From: Gracilaria gracilis
Taxonomy: Eukaryota > Rhodophyta > Florideophyceae > Gracilariales > Gracilariaceae
Direction: 5' to 3'
Length of the DNA stretch: 64,000 nucleotides
NCBI GenBank assembly: GCA_030374805.1
Contig: JARGSG010000208.1
Location: 248,001-312,000 of the forward strand
Shown: piece after piece, positions 21,007-33,024 of the stretch
Layout of the letters: every line of letters begins with the position of its first letter
How positions within the stretch are numbered: position 1 is the stretch's first letter
Made by a program: the position numbers and the translations under genes
Notes under the pieces: generated by a model
What the model saw: only the letters and a program-made list of their open reading frames with translations
What the model was told of the DNA's origin: nothing
Database searches by the model: none

Positions 21007-21125
21007 AAGTTTTCCCCGACTTAGAATCGGATATTTGGTTTAACACGTACTCGTGTGTGTTTTCTCTATTTGAGGTTTCGTTTCTACTTCTGGAAGTTTC
21101 CCGTTGCACGGTTGGTTGAGAAATC

Positions 21126-23324
21126 ATGTCTCGAAAACCGTCTGGGACGGAAACTGCGGTTACTCGCAGTCGTTTCCACAGTGGTGGTGTCGCTGGGGAT
21201 GATCGGTTCGTCTCACGCATCCCCAGGCGTGCTGGCTCCAACCTTGGTGTGAACAATCCGTCCAAGACGTCGGGCCAACAACCGGCACACAGGACACTCC
21301 TCTTGGCCCCGTTGCTTTCCTTTACTGATGCTGCTGGTCCGGCCCCGGCCGTTGCTGCCGCGGCTCAGTCTGCTACGGCTACACCCGCGGCCGCGGTGGT
21401 TCAGTCCCATCGGGAGGAGGACAACATCCCCCAGGGTATAACTCTGGAAGAGCAGTTGCGTCAGCTGCGCACTGCTCACAACTCCCTTGTAGGGGTGGTC
21501 AACATTCTACGCCGACAGGCGGACGACTCCCCTGCAACGGATATTTCTGAGGATCCTCGTACGTTACGGTCTGACCTCAACAAAATGTTGGAGTGCTTTG
21601 GTCAACCCGCCACCTTCGTAGAAGAAATTCAGAACCGATTTGATCGCGTAGGAGACCGCCTGGAGATGCTGGAGCAAACCACTCCTATGGATGCTGCCAC
21701 TCCGGCAGAGCCAGTCGCTCTGTCGCACAGGGCCAAGAACTCGGCACGGGAGAGGAACCGCCACAGGCGGAAGGGCCAACAGGACGATCAGGGTTCAGAC
21801 TCGTCTACTTCGTCGGATGCGGACCCGAAAAATTCGGACAATGCTGACTTGTCAGAATCGTCGTCTGACGAAGACCGTGCTATACGGGCGTCACGCTCTA
21901 AGCGGTCTGCAGTCACGCAAGGTGCGGTTCGTGCTCGCCCAAAAAGACGGAAGCACGCGGGCTTGAAAGTCCTGAAGCCCACCAACCCTCTCTACGAGAA
22001 GCTGTTGTCGTACCGACATTACCGTTTGCAAGACTCCTCTTCGGACCGAACACCCTGTGGTACGGGCAAGGTGTAGGACTGCATCAAACGGATGCAGCTC
22101 TCTCTTCGTAGCCAGTTGTTTACTGGAGAAGACCCAATCTTGGTGCTAGATTTTCTCGCCCGCTTCGTCGCGGAAGCCGATATACTCGGGATGAACGAGG
22201 GACAGGCCTACATTGCCTTACCGTATTTCTTACGTGGTGTGGCCGAGGACCAGTATCACTCTGTAAGAGGTTCTTCGCGGGCCTCCGAAGGATGGGTCAC
22301 TTGCTGGCCCGAGGCAGTGCAATACCTGTTACATTCATACGCCACGAATGGTGCCATTCATTCGGCGATACTCGCTCTGCGAGACACACGTCAACGCTCA
22401 GGCGAAACAGAAACCGATTTTTCGGTACGCCTGAACAAGTCTTTCCACCGTTGTGGTAATGTCTATTCGGCTACAGAGCGTTGTACGATGTTCATCGACG
22501 GACTCGACCCGGCTATCCGGACCCTGGTCGCCCGCTATCGCGATGATAGGAGGAAGATTACCTACCTGGAGCTCATCCAGTATGCACGAGCCCAAGGTGA
22601 CTCCCTCCGCGCCAGAGCTCCGAGTACTCGGTCTAAGTCCGCCAAGGCGTTGTTGATGGAAACGAAATCCCCATCTCCGTCGCTCGTGACGGATGAATCA
22701 CCTCCAAAGAAGTAAGATAACGTCCAGCTCGCCCACGGCGATATCGACTCCATTCCGACAACGGACCTCCCGTCGACGACGGACGCCTCCTCCGAGACCG
22801 CTCAGGACGGCACTGTGCTTTATGCCGATGCCACCCGGGTTCGCGGGCCTTACATCCCGTACTCGAACGGAGGAACCCGCTTCCAACGACCAGGATGGCA
22901 GGACAGCCGCCCAGCGGGACGTTTCACGGATAACCGGAGTGGGACCCTTCGACAGGGTAGGCAAGCATTGATAGCGTTGATATGCCATCTCTGCTATGCC
23001 CATGGTCACACGTCACCCCAATGCCTTCTCTCCCTGAGACACCTTGGCAAGGTAACGGTGAACTATGAGGCCCTCACCCCAGAGGAGAAGCGTTCCGTCT
23101 TGATGACTTCGTATCTCCGGGCCAAGACGGACTTCGCCCACTTCGTACCGACAGCGCCGACCTACCAGCGTGCTGCGGCACAGCCGGCTCATCCGGTAGC
23201 ACCGGTACACCGCGTCGTGGACGATACAAACACCGCTGTTGCGGGACCCCGATGCCAACGTGCCCAAACACTCGTGGTCGAGGAACCTGAGCAGCCGCCG
23301 CAGGCGGAAGCCCAGGGAAACTAA
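21126..23324 (+). pseudogene. Element B gag (nucleocapsid with CCHC zinc knuckle)
   Basis: ATG at 21126. One frame runs to TAA at 23322-23324, with nonsense codons at 22074-22076 (TAG, where D has Lys) and 22713-22715 (TAA). Order: Pro/Ala-rich N-terminus, a coiled-coil-like segment (about 21440-21690), a Ser/Asp/Arg-rich basic stretch (about 21740-21960), a capsid-like domain (QLSLRSQLFTGEDPILVLDF near 22092 through RCTMFIDGLDPAIRTLVARY near 22475-22535), and a CCHC knuckle CHLCYAHGHTSPQC at about 22984-23025. The frame ends directly after a slippery heptamer. It would package element RNA. Confidence 0.85.
23315..23321 (+). promoter_or_regulatory. Predicted -1 ribosomal frameshift site, gag/pro of element B
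   Basis: In the gag frame the codons are CAG GGA AAC TAA, so the heptamer G GGA AAC sits right before the stop. Slipping back one base continues without a stop into the protease frame (through position 23405). A GC-rich hairpin (CGAGGCGGCACCGCCTCG) follows about 60 nt downstream. Element D has the equivalent at the same place. Confidence 0.7.
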
Positions 23325-24094
23325 ACGAAGGAGTCCACGATTCGGGAGAGACGTCCTTAGAGCAGAGGCTGTCGACGTCCGAGGCGGCACCGCCTCGCTC
23401 CCCGGTGAAGATCCTTTCGAGAAAAGACACCGCTGACGCGGACTCGGAACACTTGGGTGTTCTTCGTCGACCGTGGATACGGGTAAAGAAAAACCGGTTC
23501 CCGGATAGAGTCCTCGTGATGGCCAAGCGTAACTATAAAGTTTACGCCGACCTTGGCCTCAGTACCCAGTTTATGGTGCGCACTCTCACGGTATTAGACA
23601 CCGGTGCAGGGCCGAGATTTATCGTCGAGTCTCTCCTGCCACCGTTGGTGCGGACACGTATTCGCCGCGAAGCGACACCCGAAGTCGCCGACGCGAATAT
23701 CAACCCGTTAACAACGGTGGGAACAATCGACTTAGTCGTGCGTTTGGGGACCTCCGTGGTCAAGCTCGACTTTGTGGTATGTCGGTCATTGGCTGCCCCA
23801 GTTATTTTGAAATGTGATTACTGCGACAGATTCGTCGACGCAATCAGACCCCGCCTCAGGCGTGTGGAATTCGAAGACGGTTCGTCGGTCCCGATAGTTC
23901 GTCGGCCGCTGAACCGTGCATCGAGGAAACAAGTTCCACTACCTGCTGCGCAGGAACCACCACCGGCGACTCGTGAGTCCACAAAACTCCGCGTCGCAGC
24001 GTCGGTATGCATTCCACCAGAATCCCAAATAATGGTGCAGGTCCATTCCCGTCAACACGGCCTTCGGGTTATTCAACCCATTTCCTCGTTGTAA
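23318..24094 (+). pseudogene. Element B retropepsin
   Basis: Reading from the frameshift site, the frame is open to TAA at 24092-24094, with a second stop at 24101-24103. The active site is TVLDTGAGPRFIVES (near 23590), followed by a typical strand FVVCRSLAAPVILKCDYCDRF. It is preceded by a conserved LGVLRRPWIRV block. The same frame continues into RT after the stops, so originally it was one pro-pol polyprotein. Confidence 0.85.
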
Positions 24095-24112
24095 GAGAAG
24101 TAACATCTCGCA

Positions 24113-27100
24113 GTGGCGAACTGTGTTGCACAGGTTTCACCGAATGCTCCTTTCCGGATACTTGTTGCCAATCTTGGCAACATCCCCCAGTATCTGGTAA
24201 AGAACCAAGGCATTGGATCGGTCACACCGCACCCACTCGTGATGCTCCCTACCCGAATGACGGCTGCCGATGTCCTCGGTTCGGTTTCCTCAAAAGAGGG
24301 CGACAATCCGGGACACCTCGACGTTCCGTCTAAGGAGGGGGAGGATACTCCCGTCCCAACTCCAGTTTCAACGGATAAATTGCCGAGTGACTCGGAAGCC
24401 GCGCCTGCGCCTGCATCCGGTACGGAACATGGCCCAACGAGCTATGACCAGATTGATCCCGTGAAGGCTCTTGAGGAGCTCGATCTTGGCCACGTGCCGA
24501 ATTCACACCGTGAACGTCTGAGAGATATGTTACGGGAATTTACCCTAATGTGGGATGGATCTCTTGGTGAGATAAATTCAACGGAACACCGGATCGATTT
24601 GCTACCGGACGCGCGACCCGTTTCGCAAACCCCTTACAGGCCAGGACCGAAGGCTCGGGAAGAAGAGCAGTTCCAAGTGGACAAGATGCTCCGCGCAGGC
24701 GTGATTGAGCCCGCTCAGTCACCCTGGGCGTCCCCAGTAGTACTGGCAATCAAGGCCGACGGAACCTGGAGGTTCTGTGTCGACTACCGCCGGCTCAATG
24801 CCGTGACGATCAGGGACACGTACCCAATCCCTCGCATGGAAGAGTGCATCGATTCGCTCGGAAACGCAACCGTATTCACGGCATTGGACGCCAATTGGGG
24901 ATACTGGCAAGTCCCTGTAAGGGAGGAAGACCGCGATAAGACCGCGTTTGTATGTCACTCTGGGTCTTTCCGCTTCAAGCGTATGCCGTTTGGTCTCACC
25001 AACGCCCCCGCTACATTTCAGCGTGCTATCGACATCCTGTTGAACCGCTTTTAGTGGCGGACGTGTCTAGTTTACCTAGATGACATAACTGTCTTCTCCA
25101 GTAATCTGGACGATCATCACACCCACGTAAGGGAGGTAATGACCACACTGCGTGACGCAGGCATTTCCCTCAAGCTGAGGAAGTTTGAATTCTTCCCAGA
25201 CACCGTGAAGTACCTGGGCCACGTTATCCGTCCAGGACGGTTGTCGATCGAGGAAGCTCGAGTGAAGTCCCTTGCCAAGGCGAAGGAACCGCGAACCCAA
25301 ACAGAATTGCGCTCCTTCTTGGGATTGGTCAACGTCTACCGACGGTTCGTCCCGAATTTCTCGGATATCGCAGCACCCCTCAACGCACTACTGCGAAAAG
25401 GTCAGCCACCGAAACTGGTACCCTTCACGCCTGTCGAAACAGAGGCGTTTAACTCCTTGAAGGAGGCTGTCACATCTGCTCCGATTCTATCGTTGCCAAA
25501 ACCCGGACTACCGTACTCTGTCGGATTCGAGCGACTACCAAGTGGGTTGCGCTCTTTTCCAAACCACCCCCGAAGGGGAACGTAAGCCCATTGGTTACTG
25601 GTCGCGTTCGCTCAATGTTCATGAACGGAATTACTCCGTTTCGGAGAAAGAATGCCACGCCGTTGTGTGGGCTCTGGCAACTCTTCGCCCCTATCTTATA
25701 GGTGTGCACCTCACCGTGTACACGGACCATTCCTCGCTGAGATGGTTAATGAACATCTCCGACCCATCGGGACGCCTCATGCGATGGAGGCTCCGCCTAG
25801 CGGAATTCGACTTTCAAGTCGTGTATAAGAAGGGAGCGCTGAACACACAGGCCGAAGCACTGTCGAGATTACCCACGAATGGGGAAGCCCTCCCCTCGGG
25901 AGACGATGAGATCCATTCTTTCGTCACTGACGAGGTGGACACGGAAGATCCGGAAGGGGAACTCGACATTTGGCCAGAAGACTGGGAATTCGACGATGAA
26001 TTGCACGAACTACTCGTGGCAAACGAGAATGGGGCTCACAAGCCCCTACCGGGAAATTTCGTCCCGGTAACACCGGAGGAAATGATCCGAGAACAGCATG
26101 GCGACCCGTTCTGCGTGAACATTCGTGCCCGTTTAAACGGTGGTGCGGTCCTCCCGTTTGAGGTCAGCGACATCGGCTATCTCATAAGAATGGTCGAGTC
26201 TAACCCACAAGTGGTGGTCCCTCACACGCTTCAAACGCGGGTACTCCAACTATCGCATTACGCGAAGCTGGGCGGCCACGCAGGTGGAAGGAAGTTATAC
26301 CTAACCCTGAGAAGGGACATCTACTGGCCCGTCATGGCGGTCGATTGCTACGCAACAGTGCGGCTCTGCACGGAGTGTGCGAAAAACCGGGTGAAGCTCC
26401 AGAAGAACTCAAAGAAGATGAGGCTATTCCCCGCAAGGGCGCTCCTCGAGTTTCTCGCAGTCGATATACTTGGACCCCTCCTGACGACCCGGAGAGGTCA
26501 CAAGTTCTTGCTCGTAATAACGGATCGTTTCTTGAAACTGGTTCGGACTGTCCCTCTGAAGAAGATCACCGCTTTCACGGTAGCCCAGGCCTTCGTGAAG
26601 CATTGGATTTTTGTCAACGGTCCGCCGGTTCAGGTACTCTCCGATAGCGGGAAACAGTTCGCATCGCGGTTTTTCCAGGATGTATGTCGCATCCTGGATG
26701 TAAAGAACCTGTTCACGACAACCTACCACCCGCGGTGTAATGGGCAAGTCGAACGGTTCAACCGGACGATGCTAGCTTCTCTCCGTTCTAACGTGGCCGA
26801 TCACCCAACGACATGGGACCTGTACACTGACGCGCTGACGTTCGCATACAACACGCAGGTACATAGAACTAACGGTGTTTCACCGTTCGAGTTAGTACTC
26901 TCCCGTACCCCCCCCATGCCTGTGGCGTTGGAAGCACAGCCTACGCTGGGTAACTTCCCCTCTGTGGGTGACTACCGCCAGAAATGGAAGCAATGGCTAT
27001 CCAAGTTGGTACCCGCCACTCGCCAATCCATGGGGAGGGCTCAAGCCGCTTACAAGCGTGATTTCGATGCTCGCCTGCGAGGAAGCAACAAACCGCCAGT

Positions 27101-28707
27101 TAAGGCGGGTACGTACGTCTTCGTACGGAAGGAACACTATCACCCTGATAGGGAGAAACGCCATAAGCTCTCGCCCGTGTCGGATGGACCATTCAAGGTA
27201 ATCTCCGTCGCGGAGGACACAGTGGTACTGGAAATCAAGGACGCGCATAAGCGGATCTCCCGCGATCGCGTGGTCTTGGCCCCACCACCCTCGTCTGAGG
27301 TCGTGCCGGCACCTGCCAGCCCCGTGTCTACGGAATCAACAACCCCCGAAACAATCGTGCTGAATCGCCCGCTGATTCTACAACACCCGAACCGGGGACT
27401 GTCAGACCTGCCGATGGACTCGGATACACCGATGATATCGGAAAGTATTGCTGGCCAGAGTGGCCATTCCTCTGTTCAGCCCGCTCGCGGGGACTCTACC
27501 CGCGTGGCGGAACGCTCTACCCCATCTCCCGCCGCTCCGCCTAAGGAGGGGGAGGAGGTCACTTCAAAGGTCACTTCCGCTGAAGTTAATCCGCCGTCGC
27601 AACGGGAAGAAGACATCCGTGGTACACGGCCGGCTGCTGCCACACCGGAAATCCCGTCAGACACGCCGCTACAGGCCGATAGGCTACACGCTGAAGCGCA
27701 CAGAACAACCATACCCCTGCCCAAGACGAGCCGTGACCGTGTCCTGGTACCAGCTGGGTTGTAAGGCACCAACCCCACCGGGGACGGCTCCGAACAATAG
27801 GTCGCACGCCCCCACCGCAACGGCGGACGCGGCGCTGAAACCCACCGCTGGACGCGGGACGGCAACCCCTGTACAAAGGGAGGACGAGACCGCAAGGCCA
27901 CCCACGGTTGCGGAAGTTCCGAGTGTCTCGGTAGACCCTAGCATCGTTGGCAGACAGAAACCGGTCACCCGGGATGATGTTCGCGTCATGGACGGCGAGG
28001 ACACGCCATTCGAGGCGGAAATTCTCCAAGTAATAGGTGCGGCTCGCGCTGCACCCAGCACTTCTGGAAGTCCCACCAGGAGCTCGGAGCCACCGGAAGT
28101 AACCGTCGAGAACGAATCGCCATGGCGCGGCCAGTTGGCACGCGCCGGAAAGGACACCCTGTCCAGGGAGGCGGATCGCACCGCGGCGCTCTACGGCCAC
28201 AGGTCAGCGAAGTCACGTGCAAGCACGGAGGGCGCGCGTGGCGCTGCACCACTCGCAGCGAAACGCTGGAAAGCCGCGACGAGCTCGTCGGAACCACCGT
28301 CAGTACGGGTTGAATCACGCAGACTTGCGGTTCGCCCCGAAGCACGCAGACTGGCGGTACGCACACCGGAACACCTGCCTCCACTGAGGACTACCCAGTC
28401 AACCGCGATAAGCGTATCGACACCGGACTCGAGAAATTCTCCTTCGCAGGGCGATTAGCGCACAGCTGTGACGACGACTCGGCAAGGCCGGCAGGTGTAC
28501 GTACAAGAGTACATCGTCGACCGAATTGTCGGGCATTCCTGGAATAAAGAGGGTATACTACGCTACCACGTCCGTTGGTACGGGTATGACCCGGCTCAGG
28601 ACACCGCCGATCCGATCGAGCATCTCCCACGTTCAAAAGTGGTTCAGTATCACCGTCGAACGGGAACAGCCCCACCAGCTACGCTGGGGAATGCCCAAGT
28701 GGGATGA
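24113..28707 (+). pseudogene. Element B RT, RNase H, integrase and chromodomain
   Basis: RT begins near 24600, with LPDARPVSQTPYR, ASPVVLAIKADGTWRFCVDY, LTNAPATFQRA, a TAG at 25052-25054 (Lys in D) and catalytic LVYLDD near 25067-25084. A 5-nt deletion near 25530 destroys the first RNase H aspartate block and shifts the frame to 25542-27764. That frame has ALFQTTPEGERKPIGYWSR, YTDHSSLRWL, the integrase zinc finger (HYAKLGGH ... CTECAKNR), DILGP, LSDSGKQFAS and TTYHPRCNGQVERFNR. A Pro/Ser/Thr-rich linker of about 300 residues, with another frameshift near 27.7 kb and a stop at 28456-28458, leads to a chromodomain (28468-28707: YIVDRIVGHSW, YHVRWYGYDPAQDT, PIEHLPRSKVV). Confidence 0.88.
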
Positions 28708-29014
28708 GGGAGAACCGTCGAAACGGGAAGAGCTGAAGATGAGGAGTACACGTCATGGACGGGAAGAGATCACCGCTCATGCGCTGATACCCCGACCATG
28801 GTCGTGCATAATGTTTCGCGAACATACCCGAGGGGTTTTTCACCCAGCTTGCTGGTCATTACGTGGCAAGCACGGGTTTCTCTGTCGGAAGGGTGTGCAT
28901 TTCCGCGCACACCGCGTGGAGGAGCTGGTTCACTACTGGTGACTACAAGAACACGTCATAGACGGAAGGAACCCACAAGCAGGTGGTTTTTATTGCTACT
29001 ATTCGGACCCAGTC

Positions 29015-29986
29015 TTACTGGTCATGACCACTCCCCTCGTTCGGAGGCTGGCCACCGCCGAGGCGTTGTGCCAGGGCTTCCCGCATTGCGGATAGGTCAC
29101 CGGTCGCAGTATCTGCGCGGTGTCCTACCTCTCGGAGGAACTGCGCGATGACGGCACCGGGATTCCCACCCGTCTGGGGAGTATTCCCGGCAACCGCCGT
29201 GGAAGTCGGAACAGCCGAAGCTGACGCCGACGGCGCGGCGGCGGGCTCAGACTCCTGTGGGACAGGTTCTTCATTCCCCGGAGGAGTGCCGACAACCATC
29301 GCGTCGTCATCACCGCCCGCCGCGTCGGATGCGTTATTCAACATGGGTTCATTCTCCCCGCTAGAGCGGTAATAATCGTCCGAGTCTACGAACCCAATCG
29401 GATGACCGTCTGGCATTTTCCTCTGAGCATTCCGGAGTTCGGCCGCTTCATCAGCGGAAATCTCCCGTTGTTCCCACGGATCGAAGTACACGAAATCCCC
29501 CGCCAAGGCGGTATTGCGCCCCAGACCTGGGCCATGTCCACCGCCGCCGGTGAGCCGGCCACTCTGCCCGATCGGGACCGCTTTCCAGTCAATACTGTCG
29601 ATATAGTCGAGTAGCTCGAGGACCTTTTCGGCATTAGCCTGACCCCCAAAGGGGATAGTCATGTCGAGTTGACGGATACCAGCCCGCACGCGCGGAGGAA
29701 GGAACCACAGTCTGTACTGGTCGTAAGCCTCACTGAGGATGTGCGCCGCGGCGCGGACGGCCCACTCGGTGACTACAACCGACCAAAGCCCGCTACGCGG
29801 ATCCGTTAGGAGGTATGACCCTAAATAGGTGAACACCGGGGGCAGCTCTATGTAGCACCCCCGGCATGCCTCGAGCTGAGCCCACCAGGTTGGCAGAGGG
29901 ACGTACCGACCTTGTCGGTGAGCGGGAGCAATACGATCCACCTCCACATTTTGATGCGGAACGACGTACTCGAAACGGGAACGGCA
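29015..29986 (-). CDS. Element B antisense ORF (aORF), 5' end lost
   Basis: An open minus-strand frame convergent with pol, with its 5' end cut at 29986 by the deletion that also removed the LTR. It encodes RSRFEYVVPHQNVEVDRI, GRYVPLPTWW, CRGCYIELPPVFTYLGSYL, YDQYRLWFLPPRVRAGIR, a GDFVYFDPWEQREISADEAA block, an acidic/Pro-Ala-rich region, and the C-terminal VIAQFLREVG with AMREALAQRLGGG. It matches the aORF of element D block by block at the protein level. I do not recognise the family. It is not an envelope protein: no signal peptide or membrane segment was seen. Conservation of protein blocks, despite decay of pol, argues that it once encoded a protein. Confidence 0.7.
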   Translation of the reverse strand, partial: CRSRFEYVVPHQNVEVDRIAPAHRQGRYVPLPTWWAQLEACRGCYIELPPVFTYLGSYLLTDPRSGLWSVVVTEWAVRAAAHILSEAYDQYRLWFLPPRVRAGIRQLDMTIPFGGQANAEKVLELLDYIDSIDWKAVPIGQSGRLTGGGGHGPGLGRNTALAGDFVYFDPWEQREISADEAAELRNAQRKMPDGHPIGFVDSDDYYRSSGENEPMLNNASDAAGGDDDAMVVGTPPGNEEPVPQESEPAAAPSASASAVPTSTAVAGNTPQTGGNPGAVIAQFLREVGHRADTATGDLSAMREALAQRLGGGQPPNEGSGHDQ

Positions 29987-30023
29987 GCCAACACCGATCC
30001 TTGCTCAACTCTCTACGCCCGTC
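29987..30023 (+). repeat. Element B 3' LTR remnant (~37 bp)
   Basis: Matches 20836-20872 of the 5' LTR with two mismatches (ACACCGATCCTTGCTCAACT core). It is joined on the left to the aORF and on the right to the element C LTR, showing an internal deletion of the aORF start, polypurine tract and first ~570 bp of the LTR. Confidence 0.8.
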
Positions 30024-30025
30024 TA

Positions 30026-30533
30026 TGGTACAGTGAGCGGAGTGCCATGTGGATGGCCTGGACGGTTAGAAAATAGACTATTAGGCCGTTAGAGTAGAAA
30101 CTACAGTAGCTAATGAGCGCAGCTATTTTCTGCGCGGGTCCACCCCTAGGGTGGCACCCCAACGTGGTACACGTGGGTACCACGCCGGAGGTTGAGCCCC
30201 ACTCACCTTTAAGGTGAGTGTGGCGCTCCCTCCCCACTGGATTATAAAGCCAAGCTTCTTCTGGCTAACTCTAATACCGCTCGGTTTCTACAGTCAACCA
30301 AGTGGTTTAGTCAGATCCTTTAAGGCTTTACTATCTCGCCGCGCGCCGTACATTTGGACCTACCTACCGGATACGGTTAGGCAGCCAGGTATCTTGCGCC
30401 TTCAGTGGTCGGTGCTGCCACATACCAATCGGCCTCCAATCTCCTGCCTTCTAGGTCGAGCCCTCGTGCGCTCCCTAGCCCCGCATCCATACCGAACTAC
30501 CCAATTGGTTTCAGCACTGGCTGTTGTACCACA
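30026..30533 (+). repeat. Element C 5' LTR (~508 bp)
   Basis: Begins TGGTACAG and ends TGTACCACA, giving short inverted ends. It has a perfect hairpin ACTCACCTTTAAGGTGAGT at 30200-30218 and a TATAAAG at about 30243. It is followed by a primer-binding site. No second copy is in the window, so the boundaries rest on ends and context. Confidence 0.75.
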
Positions 30534-30536
30534 TTT

Positions 30537-30555
30537 TGGTCTCCCGACTTAGAAT
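30537..30555 (+). promoter_or_regulatory. Element C primer-binding site
   Basis: TGGTCTCCCGACTTAGAA lies 3 nt after the LTR end. It is complementary to a tRNA 3' end reading CGGGAGACCA. Element D has the same site with one difference and B a diverged one, so the three share a primer. The tRNA identity was not determined. Confidence 0.7.
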
Positions 30556-30678
30556 TGTGGATTTACCAATTGGCCCGAACCGAAGATCCTGTAAGGAAGG
30601 AAGTGGAATTGGAATACCGATCGGAGTGTGAGAACCGCTGAAAAGCGATCTCGTGACTCATCAATTGACCTATTGGAC

Positions 30679-32903
30679 ATGTCTACGAAACCTACTAGAA
30701 CCAGGGGGTCTAGCAGTCAAAGATCGGGCCCCGGCCCATCCCCGCATGCGATCCCAATACTGGACGACCCGGAGGAACTACTGCGTCAACGGACCGTACC
30801 GGTCTATACCGATCAGGAGGAGCAGACGGCAGGCGATGCCGCTCCCCCGGTGAACCAAGTGGTGAATTCCGAAGACCCGGTGATCCCGGAGGCTAGTGCT
30901 ACTTACGACCAAGCGGTGCCAGACGAAGGAGAACCCAAGGTGGTAGTACCGCGGTTAGATCTGGAATCAATTACCCAAATGGTCTCCGACAGAGCCGTTA
31001 TGGAACTGACTGATCAGATACCCGCATTGGTGTTCCAATTCCTCGAGCAAAATGCCCGGGAATATATCGACCAGATGGTGCAGGAGTCCTTACAGAAGCA
31101 CAAAGAAGCGCTCCCGCAGGAATCCAACGCCACTCAGGTCGGAACACCAGTCGGTACGGGTAACCCACAGGTCTACACAGCAACGAAGACGGTCCAAGCC
31201 AACCTTCCTTTTATTCCACTTGGTGAGAAGCATCTCGACCCCCCGGGAAAAGGGCAGACCCTTATGGTGATAAGGGCCCGAGGTTTATATACCTCCCGGA
31301 ACCTACAGGTAGAGCCATACAGGATGACAAGAAGAGGAGTCCTGGTGGCGGTGATTCGTCAGACGCGTAGGATGAGCCGCGACGAAAGCCAAAAGGGAAG
31401 AAGAAATCCAACAGGAGGAAGAAAAAGGGCCACGGGTCGGACCCGGATTCTTCAAGCTCCGATACCGATTTGGACTCGTCAGATGACAATGACCGCAGAG
31501 GGAGAAAGAAGAGAAAGAACACCAACCGGAAGGCTAGAAGGTCCCGACTAGGGAAAGCCAAATGGTATGAGACGTCGGACTCGGAAACCGACACGGATAC
31601 TAACCTGCAGGTACTACACCCGCTGAACGACCTGTTCACCAAGGCGGTTGATTATAGGACCTACAGACTGGTCGACAGACGCGCTGAGTACACTAGCTCG
31701 ATTGCTCAGAAAATAACTAAGCAACATAAGCGGCTTAGTTTCCAAATGGGAGATACGACCTTCAGTGGTGATGATCTCATAGCGGTCATTGATTTCCTTC
31801 AAAGTTTTAAGATCGCGTGTGACCAGAACGGTTTTCCTGAAGGGGCATCCATGTGGCTGTTTCAGTTCTACCTCAAGGGACAAGCTGCGACCCTACTCCA
31901 TAGCCGGATGCAGGGAAATACCATGGCAGTGGACGAAGACCAGACGGAGATGGTGCGGACCTACCCCCAGGTGGTTAATTACCTGTTGGAGACGTACGCG
32001 ACGGACGAGGTAATCCAAGAAGCATATGCGAAAGTACTCAATTACCGTCAGAGGTCAGGTCAAACCGAGATGGAATTTGCGAAGTCGCTGTTTGCGATGG
32101 CGTCCCGATGCGGAAACGTCTTCACAACCACAAGGCTGAAGTCCATGCTGGCTGACAATGTTGATCACTCCATTAAGGCACAGGTTCGGAACTACCTGGC
32201 TACCAACCGGAAGGTGGACTACAACGGTCTAGCTCGCTACGCCCAGGCCCTTGGAGATACACACCGAGCGGGACGGCGCCCATCGGCATCTGCGGCAAAA
32301 TCATTGAGGAAAAGAGAAAAACCCACCAGAAAGGTGCTCGAAGTGGACTACTCTTCTGAGGACGCAGCGCAGAAGGCGAAGCCAATCGGCACAGGGATCC
32401 ACCTAGTAGGAGCAGACCACTCTGGAGCTCCCTCAGCATCTTTCAACTGGTCGACAACCACTTCTGGTACCATTCCCTCTACCTATGGGCCGCCCACGTT
32501 TGTTTCGGAACCAACTGGCGGGGAGCACATTCTCGCAGTGCCGTATGGGACGCCTCAGAGCCAGCAAGCATCATACCGGACGGATTTTAATAGGCCGCAA
32601 GTGGCGCCTATGACCCAGACAGGCCAACACCGCTCGCTGTCAATGGCGATCAAGGATCCTGCCACGGGGAATTTCCTATGCTGGTTCTGCTTGTCGCCGA
32701 TCCATCTGGCTACAGCATGCCCAAATGTGGCGCAGCAAGCGCGAACAGCCCTCCTCCAGGTTAGGCAACAGAACCACCAGGATGTCTTCGGGCCACCTCC
32801 GGGGATGGCCCCCAGGAACATCAAGCCCGCAGGCCCAATTGGAAGGGAAACCAGACAGGTCAATATCATTATCACCCAGGAGGTCCAAGATCAGGTTCTC
32901 TAG
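30679..32903 (+). pseudogene. Element C gag
   Basis: ATG at 30679. The first frame runs to about 31300, then the sense continues in another frame (31470-32903) after a frame break, with a TAG in the new frame near 31370. Content: Pro/Arg-rich start, coiled-coil-like segment with repeated Glu/Gln (about 30950-31120), Lys/Ser/Asp-rich basic stretch (about 31370-31560), capsid-like domain (NDLFTKAVDYRTYRLVDRRA through NYLATNRKVDYNGLARYAQA), and a C-terminal zinc knuckle-like CWFCLSPIHLATACPN near 32680-32730. Stop TAG at 32901-32903. Same architecture as B and D gag, with low sequence similarity. Confidence 0.8.
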
Positions 32904-33024
32904 AGGAGCCTGAGCCCTCTCACCAGGCGTAAAACGTCTAACGGTCGGCATCAAGGCCGTTGCCGACCGGCCTCCTTCGGAAGGCCAGCCAGTTCCAACT
33001 GGTTTATGTGCGGATGTCTACCTA

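Larger units (their letters stand above)
20264..30025 (+). mobile_element. Element B: Ty3/gypsy chromodomain retrotransposon, 3' end damaged
   Basis: 5' LTR 20264-21006, leader, gag, -1 frameshift site, protease-RT-RNase H-integrase, long linker, chromodomain (to 28707), then an antisense ORF (29015-29986, minus). The 3' LTR survives only as about 37 bp (29987-30023), fused directly to the antisense ORF. The polypurine tract and the rest of the LTR are gone. It is closely related to element D in all proteins and in the 3' part of the LTR. Stops, a 5-nt deletion and frameshifts make it inactive. Confidence 0.87.

Noticed and set aside
27476..28384. Minus-strand frames opposite the element B linker
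   Set aside because: Low-complexity GC-rich linker gives long frames on all strands; no resemblance to the B/C/D antisense proteins.
31262..31642. Minus-strand frame in element C gag
   Set aside because: Complement of the Lys/Ser/Asp-rich gag segment; composition bias only.
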